Positions 36,259 to 44,852 are shown, counted from the stretch's first letter. The stretch is 64,000 nt of DNA from Chryseobacterium rhizosphaerae (GCF_003385455.1 NZ_QNUF01000007.1:62001-126000); one strand, 5' to 3'. Numbers and translations are program-made. The notes: generated by a model not told the origin, from the sequence alone.

Positions 36259-38659
36259 GTTCTGTGATGTTTGTGGTGAATTGTACGTCTTTGTTTTGAG
36301 GGAATTTTTCCCAATACCATTCTCTGTAGCAGAAATTGAGATTTGCTTTTTTATGAGGCATTTCAATTACTTTATCTACTTTGAAACCGACGTGGGCTTT
36401 ATTCATCATTGATGCAAGAGAATCTACGGAACCCTCTCCTACCATTTTACCTACCTGTGGCTGTGCAAAGACATAATCCACCATAGATTGTGTAGAAGGG
36501 GAAACATATTTCTTTTTGGGATCTATAGGTGCTATAAACTGATGGGTACCGTAATCTGTAGGCAATACTTCGTAATAATCCCCAACAATGTCTCTGCAGG
36601 CCCAATAAATTTCGATATTACAGGAAGGCTCACCGTTGCTCATTACAATATAGCTGTGGGCTTCGTTACCCGGAAGCATCACACGATAGTATGTTTCAAG
36701 CTCGTCAATCGACCAGTTCATCTGCCATATCTTTACGGCATGCTCGCGATTAAACCACTCATGGAGCATTTCAAGGTCGTTTTCAAGATCTATAGGCCGT
36801 ATGGTAATCGTAACATCTTCCTTTTCAAAATAACGCTTAAAGAATATGTCTTTTCCCTTTGGCTGAATCAGTTGTTCTGAAAAGAAATACTCATGAAGAA
36901 GGTTGGGTACTTTTGCATAAGATACGGCTGAGGCATTTACTCCGCCATCTACGTCAAAGACTGCAGACTGCAGATTTGATTTTACAGCCCAGTATTGCTG
37001 CTCCAGGGCATAATCTGTAAGATCTGACGGTTCTGTTCTGTGAAGATCTTCGAATTCCTGATACAAAATGCTGATGAGCTGCCTTTCTTTCACCCATTCT
37101 GTTTTACCCATTGAGCTGATAAGTGCTCCCAGGTTACTCACTAAAAGATGGTGAGAAATAATTTGCATAAGACGTTCATCTCTGATGAAAAGTTCTTCAA
37201 TATCAGGACAGCTTCTGATAAGCTCCTCATATTTTTCTTTGAAACTTTCTCTTAACAGATAGCCTTGTCCATCCCTTACAAAAATGGTTTCCGGAAGGAG
37301 CTGATCATTGAGTCCTATAAGCAAATTCTGCTGATGAACTTCCGGAGCCATCCCATAATGGCTGAAGAGCCTGTTTAAAGGAGAAAGCAAAAGATGAATA
37401 TATTTCTTAAACCAGGTGATCGCTGCTTGTTCAGGATCAGTACCCAATTGATCGGCTACTTCTTTGAAAAAATGCCTGGTAAAATTGAAGCTCCCTGCCG
37501 GTTCATCCTGACACAGTCTTGCCAGTAAAAGAACTTTTTCTCCCCCTAAAAAGGGATTCTCACGAATCAGGATATTGAAGCTGTCAATAGTATTCCCTTC
37601 ATACTGGACACTTAAAGTGGCAGGTTCCAGAAGGAGTTTGAAATGAGGAAAGTTATTTTCAAAAGAAGCCCTTTCATGCTGCCACCATACAGCAGAAGCA
37701 TATCCTCTATTGAGATCTTTTAAGCTGTTTGTCCTTACAGATCCGGTCATCAGAACATGTAAAGAAAATTTCAGCATCCAGCTGAAATCAGGATTATAAA
37801 GACTTCTTATCGATGATGTGGCATAAAAATCATCTCCTAATGGTCCGATATGAATGATTTGTCCGGAGCCAAGCATTTCCGGATATTCTTCCGTTGATAG
37901 AAGATATTGTGCTTCCCAAGGGTGGCATGGAACAATATAATAATCATTGATGTTTTCAAAATCGTAACTTTCTGGTATCGAAACCAATTTCTCGAATATT
38001 TCTTTCGCTGAAATTCCGGGAAGTGATTTCTCCGTGATACAGCTTTTATGAATCAGAAAATAGTCAAGCTGAAATCCCTTTCCAAATTCCGGGCTATACA
38101 AAAGTTGCTCTTCCTCAGAAAATCCCATTCTTGATTTTGTAAAAGGATGTAGATTGTGGCCTACAGGCAGCAATTGTTCGGACTCTAAGAAGGAATAAGA
38201 CAATTCTTTCTCTTGTTGTGAACAGGCTTCAGCGGTTAATTCCAGATTTTTCAAGCTGCTTTGAATTCTCTCAGAAAAACGGGCAAGCCCTTTTTCGTTT
38301 GAAGTATCAGAAAATTCCGTATAAATTAACTCTATCAGTTTTTCCGTCTCTACTTCAAATACATCCTGATTTTTATGATCTACAGCCCATACAGGAAATC
38401 CATAGTCATGAAAAGCACTTTCGGAACGATAAACAATCGGGGCAAACAGAAACAATCCGCTTTTCTTCATTTCAAATCTTAGATGCAACGGATACCTGGT
38501 ATTTTGAAGTGCCTTTGCAGTAAGAAGATCATATTGAGGAACTCCCTGGTAAAACTTACCATTTCCAAGTTCTCTGAGCATTCCATTAAGAAGGATACGG
38601 AAAGTAATTTCCTGTGCTTTATCCCCTATTTTACTTTTCTGTATCAAAGTCTTTTCCAT
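36251..38659 (-). CDS. NIS siderophore synthetase fused to GNAT acyltransferase
   Basis: Residues 1 to about 600 form an IucA/IucC-type synthetase (PCHPWEAQYLL, the TSSIRSLYNPD and MTGSVRTNSLKDLNRG regions, and VHQQNLLIGL, where most relatives have HGQN). Residues 616-802 form a GNAT domain of the IucB/RhbD/AlcB kind (MLHEWFNREHAVKIWQM, WACRDIVGDYYEV, AHVGFKVDKVIEMPHKKANL). One chain can therefore N-acylate the hydroxylated diamine and attach it to citrate. In aerobactin or rhizobactin operons the two are separate. The start overlaps the decarboxylase end by 29 bases and the stop overlaps the N-hydroxylase start. The acyl donor may be the ACP of the operon or acyl-CoA. Confidence 0.92.
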   Translation of the reverse strand: MEKTLIQKSKIGDKAQEITFRILLNGMLRELGNGKFYQGVPQYDLLTAKALQNTRYPLHLRFEMKKSGLFLFAPIVYRSESAFHDYGFPVWAVDHKNQDVFEVETEKLIELIYTEFSDTSNEKGLARFSERIQSSLKNLELTAEACSQQEKELSYSFLESEQLLPVGHNLHPFTKSRMGFSEEEQLLYSPEFGKGFQLDYFLIHKSCITEKSLPGISAKEIFEKLVSIPESYDFENINDYYIVPCHPWEAQYLLSTEEYPEMLGSGQIIHIGPLGDDFYATSSIRSLYNPDFSWMLKFSLHVLMTGSVRTNSLKDLNRGYASAVWWQHERASFENNFPHFKLLLEPATLSVQYEGNTIDSFNILIRENPFLGGEKVLLLARLCQDEPAGSFNFTRHFFKEVADQLGTDPEQAAITWFKKYIHLLLSPLNRLFSHYGMAPEVHQQNLLIGLNDQLLPETIFVRDGQGYLLRESFKEKYEELIRSCPDIEELFIRDERLMQIISHHLLVSNLGALISSMGKTEWVKERQLISILYQEFEDLHRTEPSDLTDYALEQQYWAVKSNLQSAVFDVDGGVNASAVSYAKVPNLLHEYFFSEQLIQPKGKDIFFKRYFEKEDVTITIRPIDLENDLEMLHEWFNREHAVKIWQMNWSIDELETYYRVMLPGNEAHSYIVMSNGEPSCNIEIYWACRDIVGDYYEVLPTDYGTHQFIAPIDPKKKYVSPSTQSMVDYVFAQPQVGKMVGEGSVDSLASMMNKAHVGFKVDKVIEMPHKKANLNFCYREWYWEKFPQNKDVQFTTNITEHE

Positions 38660-40157
38660 GCATTTTTATTTTATTGAGAATTTGATGTACATCTTCGGTC
38701 GTGGTAATCGGATTCAGGAAAGTAAATTTCAGATAGAAATTTCCATCCACTTTTGTACTGGCAACGAGAATCTCACCGCTGTAGAAAAGTTTCGTCTTAA
38801 TATGTTGGTTCAAGGCATTGAGATCATTATGATCAGGTCTTACGTAACGGAATACCAAAACGCTAAGGTCAGAATCGGAAAGAAGTTCGAAGTCTGCATC
38901 TTCAGTAATCATTGAGGCTACATCTTTTGTAAGATCTATTACCGTGTCCGTATATTCGGCAAGCTGTTCTTTACCCATCATTCTTAAGGTAAACCAAAGC
39001 TTCAATGCATCAAATCTACGGGTACTTTGTGTAATGGATTTGTTGATCTGTGCAGGAATTTCCTCTTCATCCATTTCTTTAGGATTCAGGTAATCAGCAT
39101 GATGCTTAAGAATCAGGAGCTCTTTTTTATTTTTAACAATGAAAGCGCTGCTGCTGATAGGCTGAAAAAAGGATTTATGATAATCTATTGTTACTGAGTC
39201 TGCTCTTTCTATTCCGTTTAATAGATGACGGTACTTATCGCTTAACAGTAAAGCGCATCCGTAAGCAGCATCTACGTGCATCCAGATGTTATACTGGGCT
39301 GCAATATTAGCTATATCTTCCAATGGATCTACGTTTCCGAAATCTGTAGTTCCGGCAGTTGCTACAATACCAATAGGAATATTTCCAAGCTGTTCTTCTC
39401 TTTTGATATATTTTTTTAGCAAAGCAATATCCATACGGAATCTTTCATCTGTAGGCACTTTAATAATGGCTTTTTCACCAAGCCCCATGATAGATGCGTT
39501 CTTCAAATTGCTAAAATGCGATTTATCGGAAACAAAAATTCTGAAACGGTCGGCTTCTCTTGGTAGCCCATCTAATTTGATATTATGATTGTAGTTCTTT
39601 TGAGAAAAGCAATCGCGCATCATCACCAATCCCATCAGGTTACTTTGTGAACCTCCGGCAGTGAAAACACCATCGCTTTCATTGGTTTGGTAGCCTAGTT
39701 GCTCAGCGGTCCAGTCAATCAGCTTCCTTTCCATAAATGTACCTCCGGCACTCTGATCATAAGTGTCCTGAGAAGAATTGATGGCACTCACAAGGATTTC
39801 TCCTGCCAAAGCCGGAATAACAACCGGACAGTTCAAATGAGCTACATACTGTGGAAGGTGAAAAGCCGTAGCATGTTTTACATAAATATCATCTACTTCA
39901 CTAAGAAGTTCTTTATAATTGGAAAGTTTTTGATTAAGATCAATCTGCTGTACCATTCCTTTCATTTCTTTAGCTTCTATGCCGCTGAAAGGTTTGTCGT
40001 TTCTATAAAGAAATTCTTGTACAAGGTCTAATGTGCTGTTGACAGCATTACGATAATGATCGTAATTGTCAGGATGGAAAATATTTCCAAAATTCCCCGA
40101 AATGTGATGTGAAGGAGTGGTTACCTGCTCTTCCAGGGACATAAAATTGTTACTCAT
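38631..40157 (-). CDS. PLP-dependent lysine/diamino-acid decarboxylase of siderophore operon
   Basis: The 508-residue product is a group II PLP decarboxylase (DDC/RhbB family). Seen: YDQSAGGTFMERKLIDW, GVFTAGGSQSNL, MHVDAAYG with D296, and the Schiff-base lysine K328 in SVTIDYHKSFFQP. Relatives in siderophore operons decarboxylate 2,4-diaminobutyrate (RhbB), lysine (DesA) or hydroxylated lysine. Here a divergent lysine-hydroxylase-like gene makes 4-hydroxylysine the likely substrate and 3-hydroxycadaverine the product, since lysine C4 becomes cadaverine C3. First gene of the nine-gene operon; the 217-bp divergent gap carries palindromes. Confidence 0.92.
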   Translation of the reverse strand: MSNNFMSLEEQVTTPSHHISGNFGNIFHPDNYDHYRNAVNSTLDLVQEFLYRNDKPFSGIEAKEMKGMVQQIDLNQKLSNYKELLSEVDDIYVKHATAFHLPQYVAHLNCPVVIPALAGEILVSAINSSQDTYDQSAGGTFMERKLIDWTAEQLGYQTNESDGVFTAGGSQSNLMGLVMMRDCFSQKNYNHNIKLDGLPREADRFRIFVSDKSHFSNLKNASIMGLGEKAIIKVPTDERFRMDIALLKKYIKREEQLGNIPIGIVATAGTTDFGNVDPLEDIANIAAQYNIWMHVDAAYGCALLLSDKYRHLLNGIERADSVTIDYHKSFFQPISSSAFIVKNKKELLILKHHADYLNPKEMDEEEIPAQINKSITQSTRRFDALKLWFTLRMMGKEQLAEYTDTVIDLTKDVASMITEDADFELLSDSDLSVLVFRYVRPDHNDLNALNQHIKTKLFYSGEILVASTKVDGNFYLKFTFLNPITTTEDVHQILNKIKMHGKDFDTEK

Positions 40158-40209
40158 ATATGTATTTGTAAGGTGATTTTTTAAATCAATAGGTTGTATG
40201 TGGTTTTTT

Positions 40210-40239
40210 GATATATAGATTTATATATCTGACAGTCAG
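40210..40239. promoter_or_regulatory. Two palindromes in the divergent siderophore promoter region
   Basis: GATATATAGATTTATATATC (40210-40229) has perfect 8-base arms, and CTGACAGTCAG (40229-40239) has perfect 5-base arms around one A. They abut, between the decarboxylase operon and the oxygenase gene. An iron repressor or another regulator could bind here. Further right TTTAGAATAATT (40319-40330) resembles half of a Fur-type site. None of this is proven. Confidence 0.4.
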
Positions 40240-40272
40240 GTTTTTAAATTTTACATTTTTTTACTTTTTTAT

Positions 40273-40302
40273 TTGGTGATTCATTAAATATTCATAAATT
40301 TG
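40273..40302 (+). promoter_or_regulatory. Promoter of the 2-oxoglutarate oxygenase gene
   Basis: TTG (40273-40275), a 19-nt spacer and TAAATTTG (40295-40302) match the Bacteroidetes consensus fully. The expected start point near 40308 excludes a TTG start codon at 40300 and supports the ATG at 40375. Confidence 0.65.
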
Positions 40303-40374
40303 AACTCGTTATTGTTATTTAGAATAATTAAAAACAAATATAAAAATTATTATTTAACGCCAAATTTTTTTTTA

Positions 40375-41472
40375 ATGAATTCTCTAGAAATTTTAGATAA
40401 CGACCGTATGACGCAGGTAAAACTGCTTCCTACAGTCATTGAGATCACATCTCAGGAACGAAGAATGATTAATGATGCAGCGGTGCATCTTCAAAGAAAA
40501 TATGGTAGCTATGAAAACCGTGACTTTATAAGACACGTACATCAGTTGGCTTCTTATTTTTTACCCGAGAGAATCTTACATATAGCGGCTGATTTTGCGA
40601 GTGACTTTTCAAAAAATCAGTATGGAGCACTGGTATTCAAGGGATTAATGGATATCGATCAGGAAAGTATAGGCAGAACGCCGGCCAACTGGCAGTCTGC
40701 TGATTATTCCAAATTTGACCTTTATGGTTTTGCCTGTGCATTAATCCATGGAGCGCTCCCTTCCAAACCGGTACAATATTATTCCCAACGTAAAGGAGGT
40801 GGATTAATTCATGCCATAATACCCGATGAGAAAATGCGTGAAACCCAAACAGGATCGGGGTCTTCCACCGACCTGTATGTGCACACCGAAGATGCATTTT
40901 TGAAACATCAGGCCGACTTTTTGAGTTTTATGTATTTACGAAATGAAGAGCAGGTACCTTCTACCCTGTATTCTATCCGTTCTCATGAATCTATAGGTGA
41001 AAACTACAGACCTCTTTTTGAACGTATTTATAAAATACCAAAAGATGCCAATCTGGAAACAGCAACAAACGAGGAAGATACGCTGGATTCTGTTTTGTAT
41101 GGTAATTTTGAGCTCCCTTTTATGAGGTTTGATGCCGCTGAACAGCTTTTCAGCTCTACGATTAAGCAATCGGAGGACGCTCATCATTATCTGAAAGAAT
41201 TCTGGGAAGAAGCAAGACACCTGATCTATTCAGATTTCACCCCTCAGGCAGGAGATGTTATTCTGGTCAACAATCATTTGTGTGCCCATGGAAGGTCTGC
41301 TTTCCGTGCCGGAGTGAGGAATATTGATGGTGTAGAATATCCATGTGAAAGAAGAATTATGCTCCGCATGATGAGTAAGGTAAGCTTGATCGATATGAGA
41401 GCGCATACCCTTACGGAAGATCCGTTCTTTGTCATTGAAGAACATCTTGGTAAAAATTTCACCGACCTATAA
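40375..41472 (+). CDS. Clavaminate-synthase-like Fe(II)/2-oxoglutarate oxygenase, probable lysine 4-hydroxylase
   Basis: The product from ATG 40375 has 365 residues. The metal triad is visible as H170-x-E172 in YVHTEDAF and H305 in NHLCAHGRSAF, with Arg residues in the CERRIMLRMM strand placed to hold 2-oxoglutarate. The HxE form and the overall pattern belong to the clavaminate synthase, VioC and AsnO branch, which hydroxylates free amino acids. Bacteroidetes members of this branch include lysine dioxygenases (KDO) that hydroxylate lysine at C4. The gene is divergent from the siderophore operon and has its own promoter. The proposed role is lysine to 4-hydroxylysine before decarboxylation. 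An arginine or asparagine oxygenase is the alternative. Confidence 0.85.
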   Translation: MNSLEILDNDRMTQVKLLPTVIEITSQERRMINDAAVHLQRKYGSYENRDFIRHVHQLASYFLPERILHIAADFASDFSKNQYGALVFKGLMDIDQESIGRTPANWQSADYSKFDLYGFACALIHGALPSKPVQYYSQRKGGGLIHAIIPDEKMRETQTGSGSSTDLYVHTEDAFLKHQADFLSFMYLRNEEQVPSTLYSIRSHESIGENYRPLFERIYKIPKDANLETATNEEDTLDSVLYGNFELPFMRFDAAEQLFSSTIKQSEDAHHYLKEFWEEARHLIYSDFTPQAGDVILVNNHLCAHGRSAFRAGVRNIDGVEYPCERRIMLRMMSKVSLIDMRAHTLTEDPFFVIEEHLGKNFTDL

Positions 41473-41508
41473 AATGCTTCAACAATATTTTTAATATGAC
41501 TTGACAGT

Positions 41509-41546
41509 AATCCTTTTTAAGACCCGTTCTTAAAAAGGATTTTTTA
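41509..41546 (+). terminator. Terminator of the oxygenase gene
   Basis: AATCCTTTTTAAGA pairs perfectly with TCTTAAAAAGGATT (14 pairs, loop CCCGT), followed by T5. It lies 37 bp past the stop codon. Confidence 0.85.
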
Positions 41547-41573
41547 TAGAGATACTTTGTTTAATTAATTGAT

Positions 41574-41609
41574 AAACTGCTTTATATGCCTGTTCATATA
41601 AAGCAGTTT
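41574..41609 (-). terminator. Second hairpin, for the convergent esterase gene
   Basis: AAACTGCTTTATATG pairs perfectly with CATATAAAGCAGTTT (15 pairs, six-base loop). It starts 3 bp past the esterase stop on the minus strand. On the plus strand a T run also follows, so it may act both ways. Confidence 0.7.
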
Positions 41610-41612
41610 TTA

Positions 41613-42422
41613 TTATTTGAAATATTTATCAAAAAGAGTTAGCTGATTGGATAATGATTGGCTCCAATAGGCGGGATCATGGACACCTAAAGATTCAATA
41701 TACAAATGTTCTATTTTAAGTTCTGTAAGTTTATTATGAAACTTTCTGTTTTGTCCGATCATCTGAACATCTTCAGTACCACAATCAAAAATATAGCGCT
41801 GTCCGGCACCTGCCATGAGTTTTACTTTAGTGTCAGTAAGGAAAGCAGGATTAAGTGAGTCAAATGGACCCAATACCTTATTCACCATATATTTCTGATA
41901 GCCCTCACCGAACGAGTTGAAATCTAAAGCACCACAAGAACTTCCAACGATACCAAATGTTTTGCTGTAGGTGACCCCGATATTGGTAGCTCCATAGCCT
42001 CCCATACTCCAACCCATAATTCCTCTGTATTTTTTTTCAGATTTTACAGGATAGTTTTTATCGATGAAATCCACTAATTCTTTTCCTATAAAGGTTTGGT
42101 ATTGTGAATCTTTGACAATAGGACTATCTACATACCATGAACTGTAATTCCCATCCGGCAGTACATAAATTGTTTTATATTCCTGAGCTTTCTTAACCAG
42201 ATCCGGAATATCCTGCTTGATGATCCTGTCCGGATTACCACTGAAACCGTGAAGAATATATACTGATGGATAAGTTGTATTCGGTTGAATAGTGGGGGTA
42301 ATGATAATTGTTTTGATCTTTTTATTCATTTTCGGACTGAAAACTTCCTGATGAATAATTTTTTGTGCTGATCCCTGTACAAAAGCGGTAAGCACAATGA
42401 CAATGTTGATTAATTTTTTCAT
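41613..42422 (-). CDS. Exported alpha/beta hydrolase, esterase D-like
   Basis: The 269-residue product has a signal peptide (MKKLINIVIVLTAFVQGSA) and an alpha/beta hydrolase fold of the esterase D/tributyrin esterase type. The nucleophile is in GIMGWSMGGYGA (Ser near residue 143) and the His in LGVHDPAYWSQSL near 250; the acid is probably in the FDCGTED segment. HGFSGNPDR forms the oxyanion region. It would act in the periplasm or outside the cell. It neighbours the siderophore genes across a double terminator. Because some chryseochelin isomers are reported, as I recall, to hold an ester bond to citrate, a siderophore-esterase role is conceivable, but a general carboxylesterase is just as likely. 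Confidence 0.85.
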   Translation of the reverse strand: MKKLINIVIVLTAFVQGSAQKIIHQEVFSPKMNKKIKTIIITPTIQPNTTYPSVYILHGFSGNPDRIIKQDIPDLVKKAQEYKTIYVLPDGNYSSWYVDSPIVKDSQYQTFIGKELVDFIDKNYPVKSEKKYRGIMGWSMGGYGATNIGVTYSKTFGIVGSSCGALDFNSFGEGYQKYMVNKVLGPFDSLNPAFLTDTKVKLMAGAGQRYIFDCGTEDVQMIGQNRKFHNKLTELKIEHLYIESLGVHDPAYWSQSLSNQLTLFDKYFK

Positions 42423-42568
42423 GTTGTAAAAAATGTTTAATGAGTACTATCAGGATGGATCAGTATAAATGTAAGAAGTTTATATTTTTAAACAAAACAT
42501 CTGCAATCATTATTTTAAACCGATGTATCTCTGATGATGACATGACAAAGTTGCCCCGGAAAAAATGA

Positions 42569-42596
42569 AAAAGCCTCAACATATGTTGAAGCTTTT
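42569..42596 (-). terminator. Terminator of the Crp/Fnr gene at 42598
   Basis: AAAAGCCTCAAC and GTTGAAGCTTTT pair with one mismatch around ATAT. On the minus strand a T-rich tail follows. It lies directly behind the stop codon. Confidence 0.75.
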
Positions 42597-42597
42597 A

Positions 42598-43173
42598 TTA
42601 ATTTATTTCTTTTTTAATCCTGCTGAGCTGGGTAGGTGTAACCCCTAAATAAGAGGCTATATAATGCTGTTTCAGTCTATTATGAAGAGGTTTATTTTCA
42701 AGCAGCTGCAAATAGCGCTTCTTGGCGGTTTCATATTTTAAAGACACTTCCAAAGGCTCTTTTTTCACCACCCAGTTTTTTTCTAAATAATGAATATGAA
42801 AGAGAGCCAGATCATGGTGTTTTTCCAGTAATTCCCGATAGGCTTTTACAGGATACTGAATCACCGAACAGTCCTCCAGAGCAATAATATTAAAATCGCT
42901 GGGTTCATTTTTAATAATGGCTGCAGTAGATGCTACAAAGCTGTTTTCTTCAAAGAAAATTTTGTAGATATAATCTCCTTGTTCATCAATGGTATAATAG
43001 CCGATTAATCCTGACTGTAAAAAGTAATAATACCTGGCCATACTCCCGGACTCCAGAAGAAGCTCATTTTTATGATATTGCTTTTCAGTACAAATGTCTA
43101 ACAAAGCAGCGGCTGTTTCCCCGGATAAAGGATAATACTGATTGATCTGCTCTAAGAATATTGATTTATTCAT
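42598..43173 (-). CDS. Crp/Fnr family transcriptional regulator
   Basis: The 191-residue product has the effector-binding beta-roll (about residues 20-125; YYFLQSGLIGYYTIDEQGD) and a C-terminal helix-turn-helix (HYIASYLGVTPTQLSRIKKEI). No cysteine cluster is seen. It lies 63 bp downstream of a GNAT gene on the same strand, and a terminator closes it. The target and signal are unknown. I find no TTGAY-N4-RTCAA box close to it, which sets it apart from the regulators at 7851 and 55954. Confidence 0.88.
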   Translation of the reverse strand: MNKSIFLEQINQYYPLSGETAAALLDICTEKQYHKNELLLESGSMARYYYFLQSGLIGYYTIDEQGDYIYKIFFEENSFVASTAAIIKNEPSDFNIIALEDCSVIQYPVKAYRELLEKHHDLALFHIHYLEKNWVVKKEPLEVSLKYETAKKRYLQLLENKPLHNRLKQHYIASYLGVTPTQLSRIKKEIN

Positions 43174-43236
43174 TGTTTTTTTGAAAACGCAAAGGCGTAA
43201 ATTTCTTTGGAGGTGGTATATCTATCAAATTACTAT

Positions 43237-43758
43237 TTAATCCAGTATCTTCTTCATCATTAAGTCGGTTTGCTCCTCATCTCCAAGTCTGAAAATATGT
43301 TTGTCAAATTCTACAAATCCGTTTTTCCTGTAAAAATGTAAAGCTCTCAGATTCTTTTCCCAAACTCCCAGCCAAAGGTAAGATTTCCTTAAGTGTTGAG
43401 CAGTTTCCACTGCCTGATCATATAAAATCTGCCCCACCTTTTTGCCATGATGGCTTTTTTTCACATAAATCCTTTCAATTTCGAGACTTGTCTCATCCTG
43501 AAGCTCGGTTTGTCCTTTTCCGGAATTCACTTTCAGATATCCTATGGGATTATCTTCTTCCCACGCTATATAGAAGAGAGAATCCTGAGTATTGAGTTCA
43601 GCAGTTAATTTTGCGGTATTAAAACTTTCCTCAAGGTACTTTTTCATGGCTTCTTCGGTATTATCTTCTGCAAAAGTTTCAGAAAAAGTCTGTATTCCAA
43701 GATTCTGTATGATTTCCAGGTCTTTTATTCCGGCTTTTTGGATCGTTATTGATGACAT
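43237..43758 (-). CDS. GNAT family N-acetyltransferase
   Basis: The 173-residue product has the GNAT core: N-terminal ITIQKAGIKDLEIIQNLG, a central strand with LEIERIYVKKSHHGKKVGQILYDQAVE, which carries the acetyl-CoA pyrophosphate loop (HHGKKVG, about residues 100-106), and the C-terminal LWLGVWEKNLRALHFYRKNGFVE motif usual for spermidine/spermine-type or RimI-like enzymes. The WEKNxxAxxFYxKxGF signature suggests a PaiA-like polyamine or small-molecule acetyltransferase. It starts 9 bp after the S41 peptidase gene end and may be cotranscribed with it. Confidence 0.88.
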   Translation of the reverse strand: MSSITIQKAGIKDLEIIQNLGIQTFSETFAEDNTEEAMKKYLEESFNTAKLTAELNTQDSLFYIAWEEDNPIGYLKVNSGKGQTELQDETSLEIERIYVKKSHHGKKVGQILYDQAVETAQHLRKSYLWLGVWEKNLRALHFYRKNGFVEFDKHIFRLGDEEQTDLMMKKILD

Positions 43759-43767
43759 ATGATGTAT

Positions 43768-44784
43768 TTATTGCTCTAATTTATTAATAAGATTTTTTAT
43801 TTCAGGTATGCTAAGTTCAGTTTTTGTGTCTTTTTCTGTTTTTAAAATGTTTTTCAAAGCTTTAATATGGGCAGTCTTTAAAGCGTATTCAGCTTTTACT
43901 TCCTGATCAGGCATTACTCCGATATGTTCCCAATTGGTATGACTGCTTAAAGAAGTTATTTTTCCTGCCGGAACAAGGAGTAAATATTCATTCTGGATGA
44001 TAAAATGATCCACCGGATTAGCTGTTCCTTCTGTCTTTTCACCTATAACTTCAGCTAGTTTATGCTGCTGCAAGAAATAAGCAAGCGCTTCTGCTGCAGA
44101 AAAACTAATTTCACTGGTCAGGATATAGACTTTTTTATGAAGGTATTTTGTACCGGAGACATTAGATTGAGTGCTATTCATTACGGTTTTGTTTGCATGC
44201 CTTAGATAGGTAGTATAGAGATCTGTTTTTTTATCAAAAAAATAACTGCAAAATAACAGAAGCATATCGTTTTCTCCTCCTCCATTTTCTCTAAGATCAA
44301 TAATCAGGGAGTTCGTGTTGGCAACAAAATTCATGGCTGCAGCTAACGTAGCTGCGCTGGCTTCAGGGGATGCAAAACCTTTAAAATTGATGTAACCTAT
44401 ATTACCTTCCAACCGCCGAACACTTTCAAAACCAAAATTTTCAAGACTGTTGTGAAAATTATTTAATTTCACTTTTTCTTTCTCATCAACCAGTTTTTCA
44501 GGACTATAATTTTCAAGGTATTTAACAAAAAAATGCCCATCTTTTATATCTTTTCTTAATTTTTGGGTGAGAAGTGCTGCGAAATCTTTTTTATTCAGAT
44601 TATTAAAAGTTCCTTTTTTAAGTTCACTTTGAAACAAAGAATCTACTTTTTTATAAGTTGTTGGATCAATATAGTAGCTCTTCACTTTTTCTGTAATGTC
44701 AGAAAGTACCGTAGTCATATCTCCTTTCTGAGCATAAGAGAATAAAGAATGAAAAAGGAAAATTCCAACCAATAATTTTTTCAT
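43768..44784 (-). CDS. Exported S41 family (C-terminal-processing-like) serine peptidase
   Basis: The 338-residue product has a signal peptide (MKKLLVGIFLFHSLFSYA). The tail-specific protease core is seen as NIGYINFKGFA, SLIIDLRENGGGENDMLLL (about residues 185-203), the nucleophile Ser in ILTSEISFSAAEALAYFLQ and the general-base Lys/Glu region VIGEKTEGTANPVDHF. No PDZ domain is present, so it belongs to the short, PDZ-free group common in Bacteroidetes (interphotoreceptor-retinol-binding-like). Substrates are unknown. It precedes the GNAT gene by 9 bp. Confidence 0.87.
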   Translation of the reverse strand: MKKLLVGIFLFHSLFSYAQKGDMTTVLSDITEKVKSYYIDPTTYKKVDSLFQSELKKGTFNNLNKKDFAALLTQKLRKDIKDGHFFVKYLENYSPEKLVDEKEKVKLNNFHNSLENFGFESVRRLEGNIGYINFKGFASPEASAATLAAAMNFVANTNSLIIDLRENGGGENDMLLLFCSYFFDKKTDLYTTYLRHANKTVMNSTQSNVSGTKYLHKKVYILTSEISFSAAEALAYFLQQHKLAEVIGEKTEGTANPVDHFIIQNEYLLLVPAGKITSLSSHTNWEHIGVMPDQEVKAEYALKTAHIKALKNILKTEKDTKTELSIPEIKNLINKLEQ

Positions 44785-44852
44785 AGAAATAAGTTTAAAT
44801 ATTTCTGTAAAAGTATCTCAATGAAAAGAGTAGAAATTGTAAAAATGGAAAC

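Noticed and set aside
36259..36366. Longer start for the N-hydroxylase
   Set aside because: The extra 36 residues lie wholly inside the preceding gene, lack family features, and precede the normal N-terminal FAD motif.
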